Part shown: in pieces, positions 39,959 to 48,411 of the stretch
How the letters are laid out: each line of letters opens with the position of its first letter
How positions within the stretch are numbered: position 1 is the first letter of the stretch
Source of the DNA: Cytobacillus oceanisediminis
Lineage (GTDB): Bacteria; Bacillota; Bacilli; Bacillales; Cytobacillaceae
DNA length: 64,000 bases
Direction of reading: 5' to 3'
NCBI RefSeq assembly: GCF_003182355.1
Contig: NZ_QGTW01000010.1
Coordinates: 124,001-188,000, forward strand
Position numbers and translations under genes: made by a program
The notes under the pieces: generated by a model
What the model was told of the DNA's origin: nothing
The model's input: only the letters and a program-made list of their open reading frames with translations
Database searches by the model: none

Positions 39959-40273
39959 ATGGCAATCGCAGATGTTACAGTAATTCCTATTGGAACAGAA
40001 ACACCAAGTGTCAGCAGTTATGTAGCCGATATACAGCGTGTATTGAAAAAATACGAAGAAAGCGGAAAAATACGTTTTCAATTAACACCAATGAACACCA
40101 TCATAGAAGGCGAGCTTCCCGTATTGTTCGAGGTAATTCAAGCGATGCATGAAGTCCCTTTCGAAAAAGGGCTAATGAGAGTGGCCACGAACATCCGCAT
40201 TGATGACAGGCGGGATATTAAAAGAAAAATGGAAGAAAAGGTCCAAAGAGTAGAAAGTCAATTAGAAAGCTAA
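39959..40273 (+). CDS. yqgV: Thiamine-binding UPF0045/MTH1187-family protein YqgV
   Basis: A 104-aa ferredoxin-fold protein (MAIADVTVIPIGTETPSVSSYVADIQRVL, then LTPMNTIIEGELPVLFEVIQAMHEVPF). Members of the YkoF/YqgV/MTH1187 group bind thiamine or a related compound. It lies 23 bases after the yqgU-like gene with an AAAGGAGTC site, so it is in the same unit. Confidence 0.9.
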   Translation: MAIADVTVIPIGTETPSVSSYVADIQRVLKKYEESGKIRFQLTPMNTIIEGELPVLFEVIQAMHEVPFEKGLMRVATNIRIDDRRDIKRKMEEKVQRVESQLES

Positions 40274-40276
40274 AAT

Positions 40277-40310
40277 AAAAGGGCTGCCCGTATAGGGCAG
40301 CCCTTTTATT
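40277..40310. terminator. Bidirectional terminator between yqgV and yqgW
   Basis: AAAAGGGCTGCCC / GGGCAGCCCTTTT stem with T-runs on both strands. Confidence 0.9.
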
Positions 40311-40484
40311 TTAGTGAACCGCTGGGTATCCGCTGTTTATTAATGTCATAACAGCAAACCATCCGAAAACGGCAAAGGTTCCGGCAGCAAAAAACAATCC
40401 AAGGAAATTCTTGTTTTTAAGTGCGCTAATGGCACCAAAAGCTGCAAGAACTGCAACTAATGCAAAGATAATAGGTAGTCCCAT
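40311..40484 (-). CDS. yqgW: DUF2759 small membrane protein YqgW-like
   Basis: A 57-aa product, MGLPIIFALVAVLAAFGAIS and so on, with two hydrophobic segments around a basic turn (ALKNKNFLGLF) and the end GYPAVH. It matches the DUF2759/YqgW family by size, sequence type and place. A GGGGGCTATC ribosome site precedes the ATG. It is short enough to be missed by length filters. Confidence 0.78.
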   Translation of the reverse strand: MGLPIIFALVAVLAAFGAISALKNKNFLGLFFAAGTFAVFGWFAVMTLINSGYPAVH

Positions 40485-40607
40485 TAAGATAGCCCCCTTT
40501 ATTTCGTGATCAGCAGGCGAAAGCCATGTTAAAATCTTTTTTCAGGTAATATACCCTGTATGTAGTGCCTAAGTATACATTCGTAATTTATTTTATATTT
40601 TTTTTCT

Positions 40608-41087
40608 CTATTTGTCGAGGTCTAAAAATGACACTTGTATGTCATATGCTTTAGCAATGCCCTTTATTAAATCCTGTAAGTGCAGCTCAGAAAAGTAAAT
40701 CTGGCCAGCATTAACATCCTTCGCAGTAAAAACCAAATGTTCCTGAAACTGATATTCAGCCATTCGAATGGCTTCGGCAGCGCCTCCTGTTATGAAGAAA
40801 GCGCAAAGGAGCTCTGAGTATAAATAATATCCTTTTGCAGATTTTAACCCAAAGTCATCAAAAGTTTCTCCCTTTTCGCCATTCATTATGTAATACAGCA
40901 GTGAAGTTCCTTCAAATAGGTCTGACTCTACCAGCAGGCTTTTTGCAAGTTCTGCTTGATCTTTGTTTTCATATAAAAAAAGGCATTTCTGAAAATCAAA
41001 GAATTCAGTTTCTTTTTTAATGAAATCCATAAATTCGGGCACTTCTTCAACAATATAGTTCGCTTCAACTCCATAAAGAACTTTCAT
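40608..41087 (-). CDS. Uncharacterised protein
   Basis: A 159-aa acidic soluble product, MKVLYGVEANYIVEEVPEFMDFIKK and so on, with a central LYYIMNGEKGETFDDFGLKSAKGYYLYSELLCAFFITGGAAEAIRMAEYQF. I do not recognise a family. I chose ATG 41087 behind GAAGGAGA instead of the longer frame from 41117. It is divergent from the yqgX gene. Confidence 0.65.
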   Translation of the reverse strand: MKVLYGVEANYIVEEVPEFMDFIKKETEFFDFQKCLFLYENKDQAELAKSLLVESDLFEGTSLLYYIMNGEKGETFDDFGLKSAKGYYLYSELLCAFFITGGAAEAIRMAEYQFQEHLVFTAKDVNAGQIYFSELHLQDLIKGIAKAYDIQVSFLDLDK

Positions 41088-41187
41088 ATTATTCTCCTTC
41101 ATCCAAGGTTTATACATTCCATTTAATTATGCAGCTATTATAGTGTAGAATAAAAGGTAACTTATACATCAATCGGAGGTGTCAGCG

Positions 41188-41823
41188 ATGGAATGGAACC
41201 AGATTCCGCTTGGCCCATTGCAAACAAACTGTTATGTACTATCAAATGAAAACAAAGCATGCTTAATTTTTGATCCGGGTGAAGAAAGCGCAAAGCTTAG
41301 CAGCTTCCTTAAGCAAAAATGGCTAAAACCTTTAGCCATTGTTCTTACTCATGCCCATTTTGATCATATTGGTGCAGTAGACGATATTAGAGAAGAATTC
41401 GGCATCCCTGTATACATACATGAAAAAGAGGCAGAATGGCTTCCTGATCCAGCCTTGAACGGCTCACACCTTTTCAAAGTTGGCAAGCTTATCAAAGCCA
41501 AGCCCGCAGATCATATTATAACGGGTGAAAAAGAATTAAGCATTGGGGAATTTACATTTACAATTCTTGAAACACCAGGTCATTCCCCTGGCAGTATTTC
41601 TTTATATTTTAAGGATGCAGAGCTCGTAGTTGCAGGAGATGCTTTATTCAATGGCAGTATTGGCCGCACAGATCTGCCGGGCGGCAATCATCAGCAGCTG
41701 CTGGACAGTATCCATGCCAAACTCTTGACCTTACCTGAAGAAACCGAAGTGCTTCCAGGACATGGGCCCGCTACGACGGTTGGACAGGAAATGGATTCAA
41801 ATCCGTTTCTGAATGGATTCTAG
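41188..41823 (+). CDS. yqgX: Metallo-beta-lactamase-fold hydrolase YqgX
   Basis: A 211-aa glyoxalase II-like hydrolase. The metal site HxHxDH is in THAHFDHIG; further ligands are in ETPGHSPGS, VAGDALF and LPGHGPAT. The natural substrate is not known, though hydroxyacylglutathione- or bacillithiol-linked thioesters are suspected for the group. GGAGG lies 8 bases before ATG 41188; the GTG at 41179 overlaps that site. Confidence 0.92.
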   Translation: MEWNQIPLGPLQTNCYVLSNENKACLIFDPGEESAKLSSFLKQKWLKPLAIVLTHAHFDHIGAVDDIREEFGIPVYIHEKEAEWLPDPALNGSHLFKVGKLIKAKPADHIITGEKELSIGEFTFTILETPGHSPGSISLYFKDAELVVAGDALFNGSIGRTDLPGGNHQQLLDSIHAKLLTLPEETEVLPGHGPATTVGQEMDSNPFLNGF

Positions 41824-41830
41824 AAAAAAT

Positions 41831-41865
41831 AGAAAAGCCCTTCTCCAAATGAGAAGGGCTTTTCT
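41831..41865. terminator. Terminator after yqgX
   Basis: AGAAAAGCCCTTCTC / GAGAAGGGCTTTTCT perfect 15-bp stem. Confidence 0.85.
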
Positions 41866-42034
41866 GGGGGATGTTTTATTCATATAATGGGAGGGGATAT
41901 AGTTAAGCTACTACTTTAACAATATAACACAGAAAACACTATGTCAATAGTGAAAATAGATAAATAAAACAATATAATTGGCTGTTATCAACAACGTTTT
42001 TTATGCAGATTCCACTCAGAAAAAAGGAGTTAAT

Positions 42035-43105
42035 ATGCTGAATTATATAAAGAATTATATTGGGAATTCCACATTAAGAATGATTAGCTATGCCGAGTAT
42101 ATCCAGCAGGCTCTTTATCATCCTGTATACGGATACTATATGAAAAGTAAACCCAAAATCGGTCCTGAAGGCGATTTTATAACATCCAGCAATATATCTG
42201 ATATTTATGGAAAGACAGTCGCAAAGTGGTTTTATAATGAGGCCTGTAATAACCATCTGCCTTTTCATGTTTGTGAAATCGGGGGAGGAAATGGGCGCTT
42301 TGCCAAGGCATTTATTAATGAATGGAAATTGCTTACAGATGGGCAGCTTCAATACTATATATTGGAAACGAGCCCTTATCACCGCCAGCTGCAGCAAGAG
42401 CAAATTTCATTTTCAGATCATATCAGGCAAATAGAAAGCCTTGATGAATTATCGCCATTTAAAGGCCTGATTTTTTCAAATGAATTGTTTGATGCTTTTC
42501 CTGTTCATGTAATTGAAAAAAAAAGTGACGGGCTGTATGAGATGATGGTGATGGTTAAAGAGGGGCAGTTGGCCGAAGTGGCTGTTCCTTTAAATAATGA
42601 AGATATTCTGTTCTTCCTTGAGGAAAGCGGCTTAAAGTTGAGTAATGGACAAAGGATTGAAATTCCTCTGCAAATGGAAAATATGATAAAATACATAGCT
42701 GAATCACTGGAGCAGGGAATGGTGTTAACAGTAGATTATGGGTATTCAAATGAAGAGTGGCAGGAGCCTGCTAGAAGAGATGGGAGCCTGCGGGGATATT
42801 ATAAGCATGCGCAAATAAATAATATTCTTAAGCATCCTGGTGAAATGGACATCACCAGCCATATCCATTTTGACTCGCTGATCCGGATTGGCGATCAATA
42901 TGGTTTAAAATTTATTCAAAAGCTTAGGCAGGATGAATTCTTGCTATCAACAGGAATTTTGCAGGAGCTGGAAGACCACTATGACCCTAATCCATTTTCA
43001 GAGGTCAGCAAAAGAAACCGGGCTATAAGGAGCCTGATTATGCCTTCCGGAATGAGTTCGGCATTCCATGTCATCCTTCAGCATAAAGGGGTAGAAGCCA
43101 AATAA
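42035..43105 (+). CDS. SAM-dependent methyltransferase, MidA/NDUFAF7-like (DUF185)
   Basis: The 356-aa product starts MLNYIKNYIGNSTLRMISYAEYIQQALYHPVYGYY, the DUF185 beginning. It has the SAM loop VCEIGGGNGRFAKAF, the GLIFSNELFDAFPVHV block and LTVDYGYSNEEW. Eukaryotic relatives methylate an Arg of complex I; the bacterial target is unknown. ATG 42035 follows AAAAAAGGAG. Confidence 0.85.
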   Translation: MLNYIKNYIGNSTLRMISYAEYIQQALYHPVYGYYMKSKPKIGPEGDFITSSNISDIYGKTVAKWFYNEACNNHLPFHVCEIGGGNGRFAKAFINEWKLLTDGQLQYYILETSPYHRQLQQEQISFSDHIRQIESLDELSPFKGLIFSNELFDAFPVHVIEKKSDGLYEMMVMVKEGQLAEVAVPLNNEDILFFLEESGLKLSNGQRIEIPLQMENMIKYIAESLEQGMVLTVDYGYSNEEWQEPARRDGSLRGYYKHAQINNILKHPGEMDITSHIHFDSLIRIGDQYGLKFIQKLRQDEFLLSTGILQELEDHYDPNPFSEVSKRNRAIRSLIMPSGMSSAFHVILQHKGVEAK

Positions 43106-43135
43106 AAAAGCGATGAAGATTCATCGCTTTTTTAT
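43104..43135. terminator. Terminator after MidA-like gene
   Basis: AAAAAAGCGATGA / TCATCGCTTTTTT stem with AGAT loop. Confidence 0.85.
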
Positions 43136-43167
43136 TAAGTATAAATGCTATTATTGCACGTGGGCTA

Positions 43168-43413
43168 TTAGTGGCCGCCCGCGCCTGGAGTCATCATAAA
43201 AGTTGACCAGTAAGTGAAGCCTACGAAGAAAACTGTTAGGTACGCTCCAAAAACATAAATATACATACGTTCGGAAAGCTTTAAGTAGCTTAAAAGCAGG
43301 AAAAATCCTGTTTGGCCGAAGAAAATCAGGGACGTTGTATACATATCGCCCAAGTAAAACATAACGGCGAAAATTCCCGTCCAGAATCCTAATACTCTGT
43401 ACATACGATCCAT
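43168..43413 (-). CDS. yqgY: DUF2626 membrane protein YqgY
   Basis: An 81-aa product with three hydrophobic segments, MDRMYRVLGFWTGIFAVMFYLGDMYTTSLIFFGQTGFFLLLSYLKLSERMY and a Gly-rich end (TPGAGGH). It matches DUF2626/YqgY. An AGGAGGG site precedes the ATG. Function unknown. Confidence 0.85.
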   Translation of the reverse strand: MDRMYRVLGFWTGIFAVMFYLGDMYTTSLIFFGQTGFFLLLSYLKLSERMYIYVFGAYLTVFFVGFTYWSTFMMTPGAGGH

Positions 43414-43496
43414 ATGTATCCCTCCTTTTACCCTTACAAGTCCATCACTACAATATTATAAAGTAAATGCTTATTAAAAGTAAATAATCTTTCTAT

Positions 43497-44195
43497 TTAC
43501 TTTCCCACAATTGCCTGGTAGGTGCAAGTGTCACAGCCAGTCAGCATATTTCCTTTTTCAACCAATTGTATGGAATCAAACAAACTTTCAAACATTCCCT
43601 TCAAAAATTCAAAATGCATATTGCAAACAGGCTCTGCATGTTTGGCTGCTACCTCTTTAAATGGGCAATTATAAATTTGGAAATATACTTTAGACTTTTC
43701 TTCATTAGTATCAAATACCGGATGTAATCCTGAAAGATTTGCTGCATGTTTTAAAATATTTAATTTCTGGTCAAAAGTAAGTTCTTCAAAGCCGGAAAAT
43801 CTTTTAAGCTCCTGATTAATTAACTCTTTGCCAAACTTCTTTCCTGTAGCATATAACGCTCTTCTGCTTTCTTCGCCTAATTCAAGCATAGTTTCCATTG
43901 CAATTTTCGCAAGAAGCTGATAGTCCCTATAAGGAAAATGCAGCTGGATTACATCATCAGACAAGCGATATAACCGGCTTGGCCTTCCGCCTTTGCCTGT
44001 TTTCTTCGTTTCAGAAATGAGCATATTTACATCTTCCAGCTTCGATAAATGCAATCTTGCTACATTGGGATGGATGCTGAAGTTATCAGCAATCTCCTGA
44101 ACGGTTACATCATTGTGCCTTTTTGTAATGTATTGATAAATATAATAGCGAGTTGGATCGGATAACACATTTGTAATTTTTAATGTCTGTTCCAT
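43497..44195 (-). CDS. ArsR/SufR-like winged-helix regulator with C-terminal Cys cluster
   Basis: A 232-aa transcription regulator. Residues 1-80 are a winged helix (LSDPTRYYIYQYI, TVQEIADNFSIHPNVARLHLSKL). The C-terminal part has four cysteines, C177 (YNCPF), C191 (PVCNMHF), C221 and C224 (GCDTC), a pattern like the Fe-S-binding SufR-type regulators. It may sense iron-sulfur or redox state; this is inference from family similarity. It is separate from yqgY by a short gap and read on the same strand. Confidence 0.78.
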   Translation of the reverse strand: MEQTLKITNVLSDPTRYYIYQYITKRHNDVTVQEIADNFSIHPNVARLHLSKLEDVNMLISETKKTGKGGRPSRLYRLSDDVIQLHFPYRDYQLLAKIAMETMLELGEESRRALYATGKKFGKELINQELKRFSGFEELTFDQKLNILKHAANLSGLHPVFDTNEEKSKVYFQIYNCPFKEVAAKHAEPVCNMHFEFLKGMFESLFDSIQLVEKGNMLTGCDTCTYQAIVGK

Positions 44196-44648
44196 TTTAT
44201 TTTCACCTCAAAAAGGTTTTTTTAGTCCCGTTGTACGGGCAGTTCCATATCCCGAGAAAGCAGGGCCATGAAGTAGGCTATTGGGAAACTGCACGCTAAA
44301 AAGCCTGATTTCTAAACTTTACTGCGTTGCTTTCTCCCATTATAATACAGGCGGTGCAGGTTAACACTGTAATCACTATAAGTTTAGAAAATGTTCACAA
44401 TTAATTTTTTATTCGGCTGCCAACAAATGTACAAAAGTCATACAAAAGATATCAATACTATTGATGAAATAAGAAAATAAATAATTGTGAGGTGAAGAGG
44501 AACGAGCCAACTGTTCTTTTTTCACGTATCCAGCTGTACATCCTGCAGAAAAACAAAGCAATGGCTGACTGCCCATTCAAATGAATTTGTAGAAAGGCAT
44601 CTCTTCAAGAATACTCCCTCTCCAAGAGAAATAAAAACACGAAAAAAA

Positions 44649-44676
44649 GAAGGGAGCAAGATTAGCTACCTTCTGA
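44649..44676 (-). terminator. Terminator-like hairpin next to tRNA-Gln remnant
   Basis: On the minus strand AGAAGG and CCCTTCT form a short stem before TTTTTTTC. It mirrors the hairpin after the intact tRNA-Gln. Confidence 0.5.
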
Positions 44677-44680
44677 GAAA

Positions 44681-44854
44681 CAACTGGGCTAGCAGGACTT
44701 GATTAATCCCCATGAACGGCTTCCTGAAATACCACGTGTATTCACTCCGCAGACACATTTAATTGAATTTTTCCTTCAGTAAAAGCTTCATTGTTAAAAT
44801 TTAGTTAAATGTGTTGATCCGAACCTACGCATGACGGAGTCAAAGTCCGTTGCC
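44681..44854 (-). pseudogene. Broken tRNA-Gln copy
   Basis: The part CAACTGGGCTAGCAGGA (from 44681) matches the 3' end of the intact tRNA-Gln, and 44816-44854 matches its T-arm to anticodon region with one change (TCC for TTC). 117 bases of other sequence lie between them, and the 5' third of the tRNA (D-arm and acceptor strand) is absent. It cannot fold as a tRNA. Confidence 0.8.
44753..44814. repeat. Inverted repeat 1, inside the tRNA-Gln remnant
   Basis: Arms ACACATTTAATTGAATTTT (44753-44771) and its near-complement (44796-44814) differ at two positions around a 24-base loop. It belongs to the same type as the repeat at 44909-44977. Confidence 0.75.
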
Positions 44855-44908
44855 CGTTGAATAAGCTCCAAGAAAAACATCACTGAATGATCATCAAGAA
44901 AAATCACC

Positions 44909-44977
44909 GGCATATTTAATTGCATTTCGGAATGGGCTTCAGAGAGAAAACATCAAAGAAATGTAGTTAAATATGCC
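44909..44977. repeat. Inverted repeat 2, related to repeat 1
   Basis: Arms GGCATATTTAATTGCATTTC (44909-44928) and near-complement (44958-44977) differ at two positions, at the same places as in repeat 1 (T/C and G/A). The shared core is CA.ATTTAATTG.ATTT. Confidence 0.75.
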
Positions 44978-45010
44978 GATTACTCCTAAGTAGAGTTAAA
45001 AATAAGAAGC

Positions 45011-45048
45011 GAAAAAAAGAAAGAAAAAGGAAGCATGATATCTTCCTT
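45011..45048 (-). terminator. Terminator after tRNA-Gln
   Basis: On the minus strand AAGGAAG / CTTCCTT forms a stem, followed by a T-rich run (TTTCTTTCTTTTTTTC). Confidence 0.75.
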
Positions 45049-45058
45049 CCATAAACAA

Positions 45059-45130
45059 CTGGGCTAGCAGGATTCGAACCTACGCATGACGGAGTCAAAG
45101 TCCGTTGCCTTACCGCTTGGCTATAGCCCA
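45059..45130 (-). tRNA. tRNA-Gln (anticodon UUG)
   Basis: The minus strand reads TGGGCTATAGCCAAGC at the 5' end and pairs with CTAGCCCA at the 3' end (7-bp acceptor). The anticodon stem ACGGA/TCCGT holds the loop CTTTGAC, giving UUG. The T-loop reads GGTTCGAATCC. CCA is not encoded. It lies divergently upstream of comGA. Confidence 0.95.
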
Positions 45131-45289
45131 TTGAATTAAATGCCTTTCGGCTTGTTACGATAATATTTTTAGATATCTCCCATTTTTTTATTCACAAATT
45201 CGCCAAAAATTTATGCCGTTAAGAAGAGGAAATGCTCAGAATAAGTCGAATACATTTATTACATTAAAAAAAGGTGGTGTTATAATCAA

Positions 45290-46081
45290 TTGAGCACAAT
45301 CGAACGAATTGCTGAGCGAATCATTAAAGATGCCGTTAGAATCCATGCCTCAGACATTCATATTATTCCCCGCAGAAAAGACACTCTTATCCAGTTAAGA
45401 TTTGGCAGCAAACTGGCCCCAAGGCTTTATCTCCCTAAAGAAGAATGCGACAGACTGATTTCCCATTTTAAGTTTACTGCTTCAATGGATATTGGTGAAA
45501 AGAGGAGGCCGCAAAGCGGGGCTTATTCTCTGGAAATCGATGGACAAATGATTGGACTCCGTTTTTCAACTCTTCCATCCAGCCACAGTGAAAGCCTTGT
45601 AATCAGAATTCTTCCCCAGCAGGAACAAATTCCTTTCTTTCAAATCAGTCTTTTTCCGAACATGACCAGAAAAATGCTTGCACTGCTTAAGCATGCCCAC
45701 GGACTTATAATTTTCACCGGTCCAACCGGAAGCGGAAAAACCACGACCTTGTATTCCCTATTAAATGAGACTTCCCATATGTTCCACAGAAATGTCATAA
45801 CTCTGGAAGACCCCATTGAAAAAGTAAATGACATGGTTCTCCAAGTTCAAGTTAATGAAAAAGCTGGCGTTTCCTATGCTGCGGGTTTAAAGGCCATTCT
45901 TCGCCATGACCCAGATATTATTATGGTTGGAGAGATCCGGGATGCAGAAACAGCAAAGATAGCAGTAAGGGCTGCTCTGACTGGTCATTTAGTCCTGAGC
46001 ACAATGCATACAAGGGATGCGAAAGGGGCTGTGTATCGTTGTAATCCTTCAGAAAGTTTGAGATATCGTCATAAAGGATGA
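45290..46081 (+). pseudogene. comGA: comGA, cut by transposon insertion (chimeric 263-aa frame)
   Basis: ComGA is the ATPase that drives the competence pseudopilus for DNA uptake. The frame starts with TTG behind AAGGTGGTG. It has Walker A TGPTGSGKTTTL, the Asp box TLEDPIEK, Walker B HDPDIIMVGEIRD and the His box TGHLVLSTMHTRDAKGAVYR. After that Arg (46037-46039) the match to the family ends, and 13 unrelated residues lead to a stop at 46079. About 90 C-terminal residues, including the Cys-rich end, are missing. The remainder and comGB to comGG should lie beyond the far end of the element. The product is almost surely inactive. Confidence 0.9.
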
Positions 46082-46316
46082 GACAACTCCACAAAGGTTG
46101 AGACACAAACCAACCAAAACCCTTGGTACATCAACCACTAAATTCACAAAGATTGAGACAGCCAAAAAAGGGTCAAATGAGCTAAGTTAAGCTACCTATA
46201 TTTCTCCTATCTCAAGCTTTATGAACTAAATTAGAATCACAACCATTGAGATATAGTGTACTTTTGTTCGGAATGATTGAGATAAGACAAATAAAAAAAC
46301 AATAAAGATTGAGATA
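46048..46316 (+). repeat. Seven TnsB-site-like direct repeats at the left end
   Basis: Copies ending in TTGAGATA or TGAGACA lie at 46050-46065, 46070-46085, 46090-46105, 46145-46160, 46238-46253, 46269-46284 and 46301-46316. The consensus is about CACAAAGATTGAGA(T/C)A. All face the same way, the first three are packed close to the end and the others spread out, as at Tn7-like left ends. The outermost copy lies inside the chimeric comGA frame. Confidence 0.85.
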
Positions 46317-46464
46317 GGATAACGCGATGAACCCTATATTAGAAATTAATCACCCTAAGTGGAGCTATTGTTATCATACCTCTAAAACATTCTAACTTAG
46401 AAGGCTCGATTATTTTTTTCTAAAAACCTGAGATGAATTTTAAAAGGAAGGAGTAAAAGTTTTT

Positions 46465-46641
46465 ATGGCAAAGAATTTTCAATCTAAGGTCGAAATAATG
46501 AAAAGGCATACTACAAATTATACTTTATTGAAAATCATTAAGGAGCTACATAATCGAAAAGGTGGAACTGGTTTATGGTCCGAACTGGTTTTATCTTGCT
46601 CCAAGGTTAGTGCTAAAGAGAAGAGTAAAAAAGGATTTTAA
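46465..46641 (+). CDS. Possible 58-aa protein near the left end
   Basis: ATG 46465 follows AAGGAAGGAG and opens 58 codons (MAKNFQSKVEIMKRHTTNYT and so on, ending SAKEKSKKGF). No family is recognised. It could be a remnant of a larger gene. The rest of 46320-47015 has no supported gene; a 70-codon minus frame at 46741-46953 lacks features. Confidence 0.25.
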   Translation: MAKNFQSKVEIMKRHTTNYTLLKIIKELHNRKGGTGLWSELVLSCSKVSAKEKSKKGF

Positions 46642-47015
46642 TAAACTATGCTTCCATGAACTTGAACGGCTTTGCCTGAAAACCTTATTTAGAAGCTCCT
46701 GACCTTCCTCTGCAATTATTATCATCACTCCATACATTTCTTACCCAAGAGACAATAAAATCGCTCTCAGCCCCTTGTTGAGCCTAATGGAGAGTGAACA
46801 GTTATCACCTTCCAACGGAGCTGGTCTTGAAATACACCGAGAAAAGGAATTGTAAATAGGAAGTATAAAATCATTATAAGAATGAAGTGAAGGAATTGAA
46901 CTAGTAAGGACCTCTAGCATCGGTTTATAACCAAAATCAAAAAAAGATACCATAAAATAGAAAAATATATTAATCTAGTAATTAGAAAATAAAAAAATTG
47001 GCAAAAGGAAGAACC

Positions 47016-48140
47016 ATGAGAAATTCACAAAAAACTAAAAGAAACACGAATGCGGACAAGGACTATATGGTTCCTTTAAAGCTATATGATGATATGGCAA
47101 GTCAGGTAAAGGATGGACGCTTTTCTAGATACTTAAATAAGTTAAATGAAACGAAATTATCATGGTTGGTGAAATTTTTAGGAAACCTATTCTTTGCATT
47201 GATTTTACCTTTAAATTATCCGCTATTGGTTATAGCCGGCTTATGGATTGTTGAGAAAATTGTTCAATCTTATCAAGAAAAGTTTACACTCGATTTTAGT
47301 ACATATATTTGGGTATTTATCATATATCTATGCTTATTTTCATTAAAAGCATTTTATCAACAAATACAAAAAAACTTTGTAAGCAGGGAGATTCATCTTA
47401 TATGGGCAATAAATTATAAAGGGTTTATAAAAAATCCATTTTATTCTATAGAGGCTTCAGGGAAATATTCTGAGGATTTTAATAAGGTGTTAACTTATTT
47501 TGCAAAGGCAGTTGTTGATGCAAAAGTAGAGGAATATAAAAAGGAAAATAGTGAATTAACCGAGCTGATTAAAAGGTTAAGGGAGCTCACTCATTTTCCG
47601 AATGATGTTTTTGAATCTCTGTCTAGACAAATTGAAGTGATTACAGATTTTGCAATTGATAAAGAAGCAGATAGGAATAATTTTTCCCATGTCTTGGATA
47701 GGGTGCTTTCTGAAATGAGTTCAGTGGAAATTCTTAAACCTTTAATGAAACAGGCAACAATTATGTTAATAAATGAAGTAACAGGGAATTTAAAAATTGA
47801 AGGACAATATAATATTCCAAATGGTGTTATAAACTCCAAAGAAATATCTATCGGCGATAAATTCGCCGGTAAAGTGGTTCAAGGAAAAGAAATAGTTTGG
47901 ATTCCGGATGTATCAGAAGAAGGAGCAAGGGTAAAGTATGGCTTTGAAGAAAATTCATATCGCGTTTATAAAGGTATTATAGGAATACCGATAATTCCTA
48001 AAGATGCCGAGAAAGCAATTGGTGTAATTAATTTACATTCCAATGCAATACTTGAGGAAAGCGAAACAGAAAAGTATGCATTAACAAAAATAATTGAGCC
48101 ATATGCACAATTAATTGTTTCAGCAAAAAAACTTTGTTAA
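47016..48140 (+). CDS. Membrane protein with C-terminal GAF-like domain
   Basis: The 374-aa product starts with a basic segment, then two hydrophobic segments (about 45-78, LVKFLGNLFFALILPLNYPLLVIAGLWIV; and about 92-110, YIWVFIIYLCLFSLKAF). A coiled-coil region follows. The end (from about 235) reads as a GAF domain: INEVTGNLKIEGQYNIPN, EISIGDKFAGKVVQGKEIVWIPDVSEEGARVKYG, YKGIIGIPIIPKDAEKAIGVINLHS. GAF domains often bind small ligands. It may be a membrane-bound sensor or effector of the island; its function is not established. ATG 47016 follows AAAAGGAAG. Confidence 0.7.
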   Translation: MRNSQKTKRNTNADKDYMVPLKLYDDMASQVKDGRFSRYLNKLNETKLSWLVKFLGNLFFALILPLNYPLLVIAGLWIVEKIVQSYQEKFTLDFSTYIWVFIIYLCLFSLKAFYQQIQKNFVSREIHLIWAINYKGFIKNPFYSIEASGKYSEDFNKVLTYFAKAVVDAKVEEYKKENSELTELIKRLRELTHFPNDVFESLSRQIEVITDFAIDKEADRNNFSHVLDRVLSEMSSVEILKPLMKQATIMLINEVTGNLKIEGQYNIPNGVINSKEISIGDKFAGKVVQGKEIVWIPDVSEEGARVKYGFEENSYRVYKGIIGIPIIPKDAEKAIGVINLHSNAILEESETEKYALTKIIEPYAQLIVSAKKLC

Positions 48141-48198
48141 TTCCTATACATTTTTTCTCGTGTTGTATAAAATATAATAAAAGTAGGGGGTGACTGGC

Positions 48199-48396
48199 TT
48201 GAGTATTTTTAAGAATATTTTTAGCAGGAAGAAAAAGGTTAACGAACAACCAGTCATTGCAGCATCTCGGCAACAGATTATTACAATTCCAATCGGAACT
48301 CGCGTGCCGAGAAACAAAGAAGTGGATGATTTAATTAATAAAGCATTAGAAAAAAACGCAAAGAGAATGAAAGAACTGGAGCAGGTGTTTAGATAA
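48199..48396 (+). CDS. Small protein following the GAF gene
   Basis: A 65-aa basic product (SIFKNIFSRKKKVNEQPVIAA and so on, with VPRNKEVDDLINKALEKNAKRMKELEQVF) with a likely C-terminal helix. I chose TTG 48199 behind GGGGGTGAC; GTG 48190 lies inside that site. No family recognised. It is 58 bases after the GAF gene, probably in the same unit. Confidence 0.5.
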   Translation: MSIFKNIFSRKKKVNEQPVIAASRQQIITIPIGTRVPRNKEVDDLINKALEKNAKRMKELEQVFR

Positions 48397-48411
48397 AATG
48401 AATTTTTTGAA

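Larger units (their letters stand above)
44196..45058. other. 860-bp gene-free stretch with tRNA remnant and inverted repeats
   Basis: No protein frame is supported here. It holds a broken copy of tRNA-Gln in two parts (44681-44698 and 44816-44854), two related inverted repeats (44753-44814 and 44909-44977) and a hairpin terminator next to each tRNA copy. The pattern suggests duplication of the tRNA-Gln region followed by insertion and decay. Confidence 0.7.

Noticed and set aside
45290..46081. Intact ComGA of 263 residues
   Set aside because: The last 13 residues come from the transposon end and the usual C-terminal part is missing.
46048..46316. CRISPR array at the transposon end
   Set aside because: The repeats are 16 bases, degenerate and unevenly spaced, and no cas genes are present; they fit TnsB sites.
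46741..46953. 70-codon frame on the minus strand near the left end
   Set aside because: No ribosome site and no recognisable composition of a real gene.
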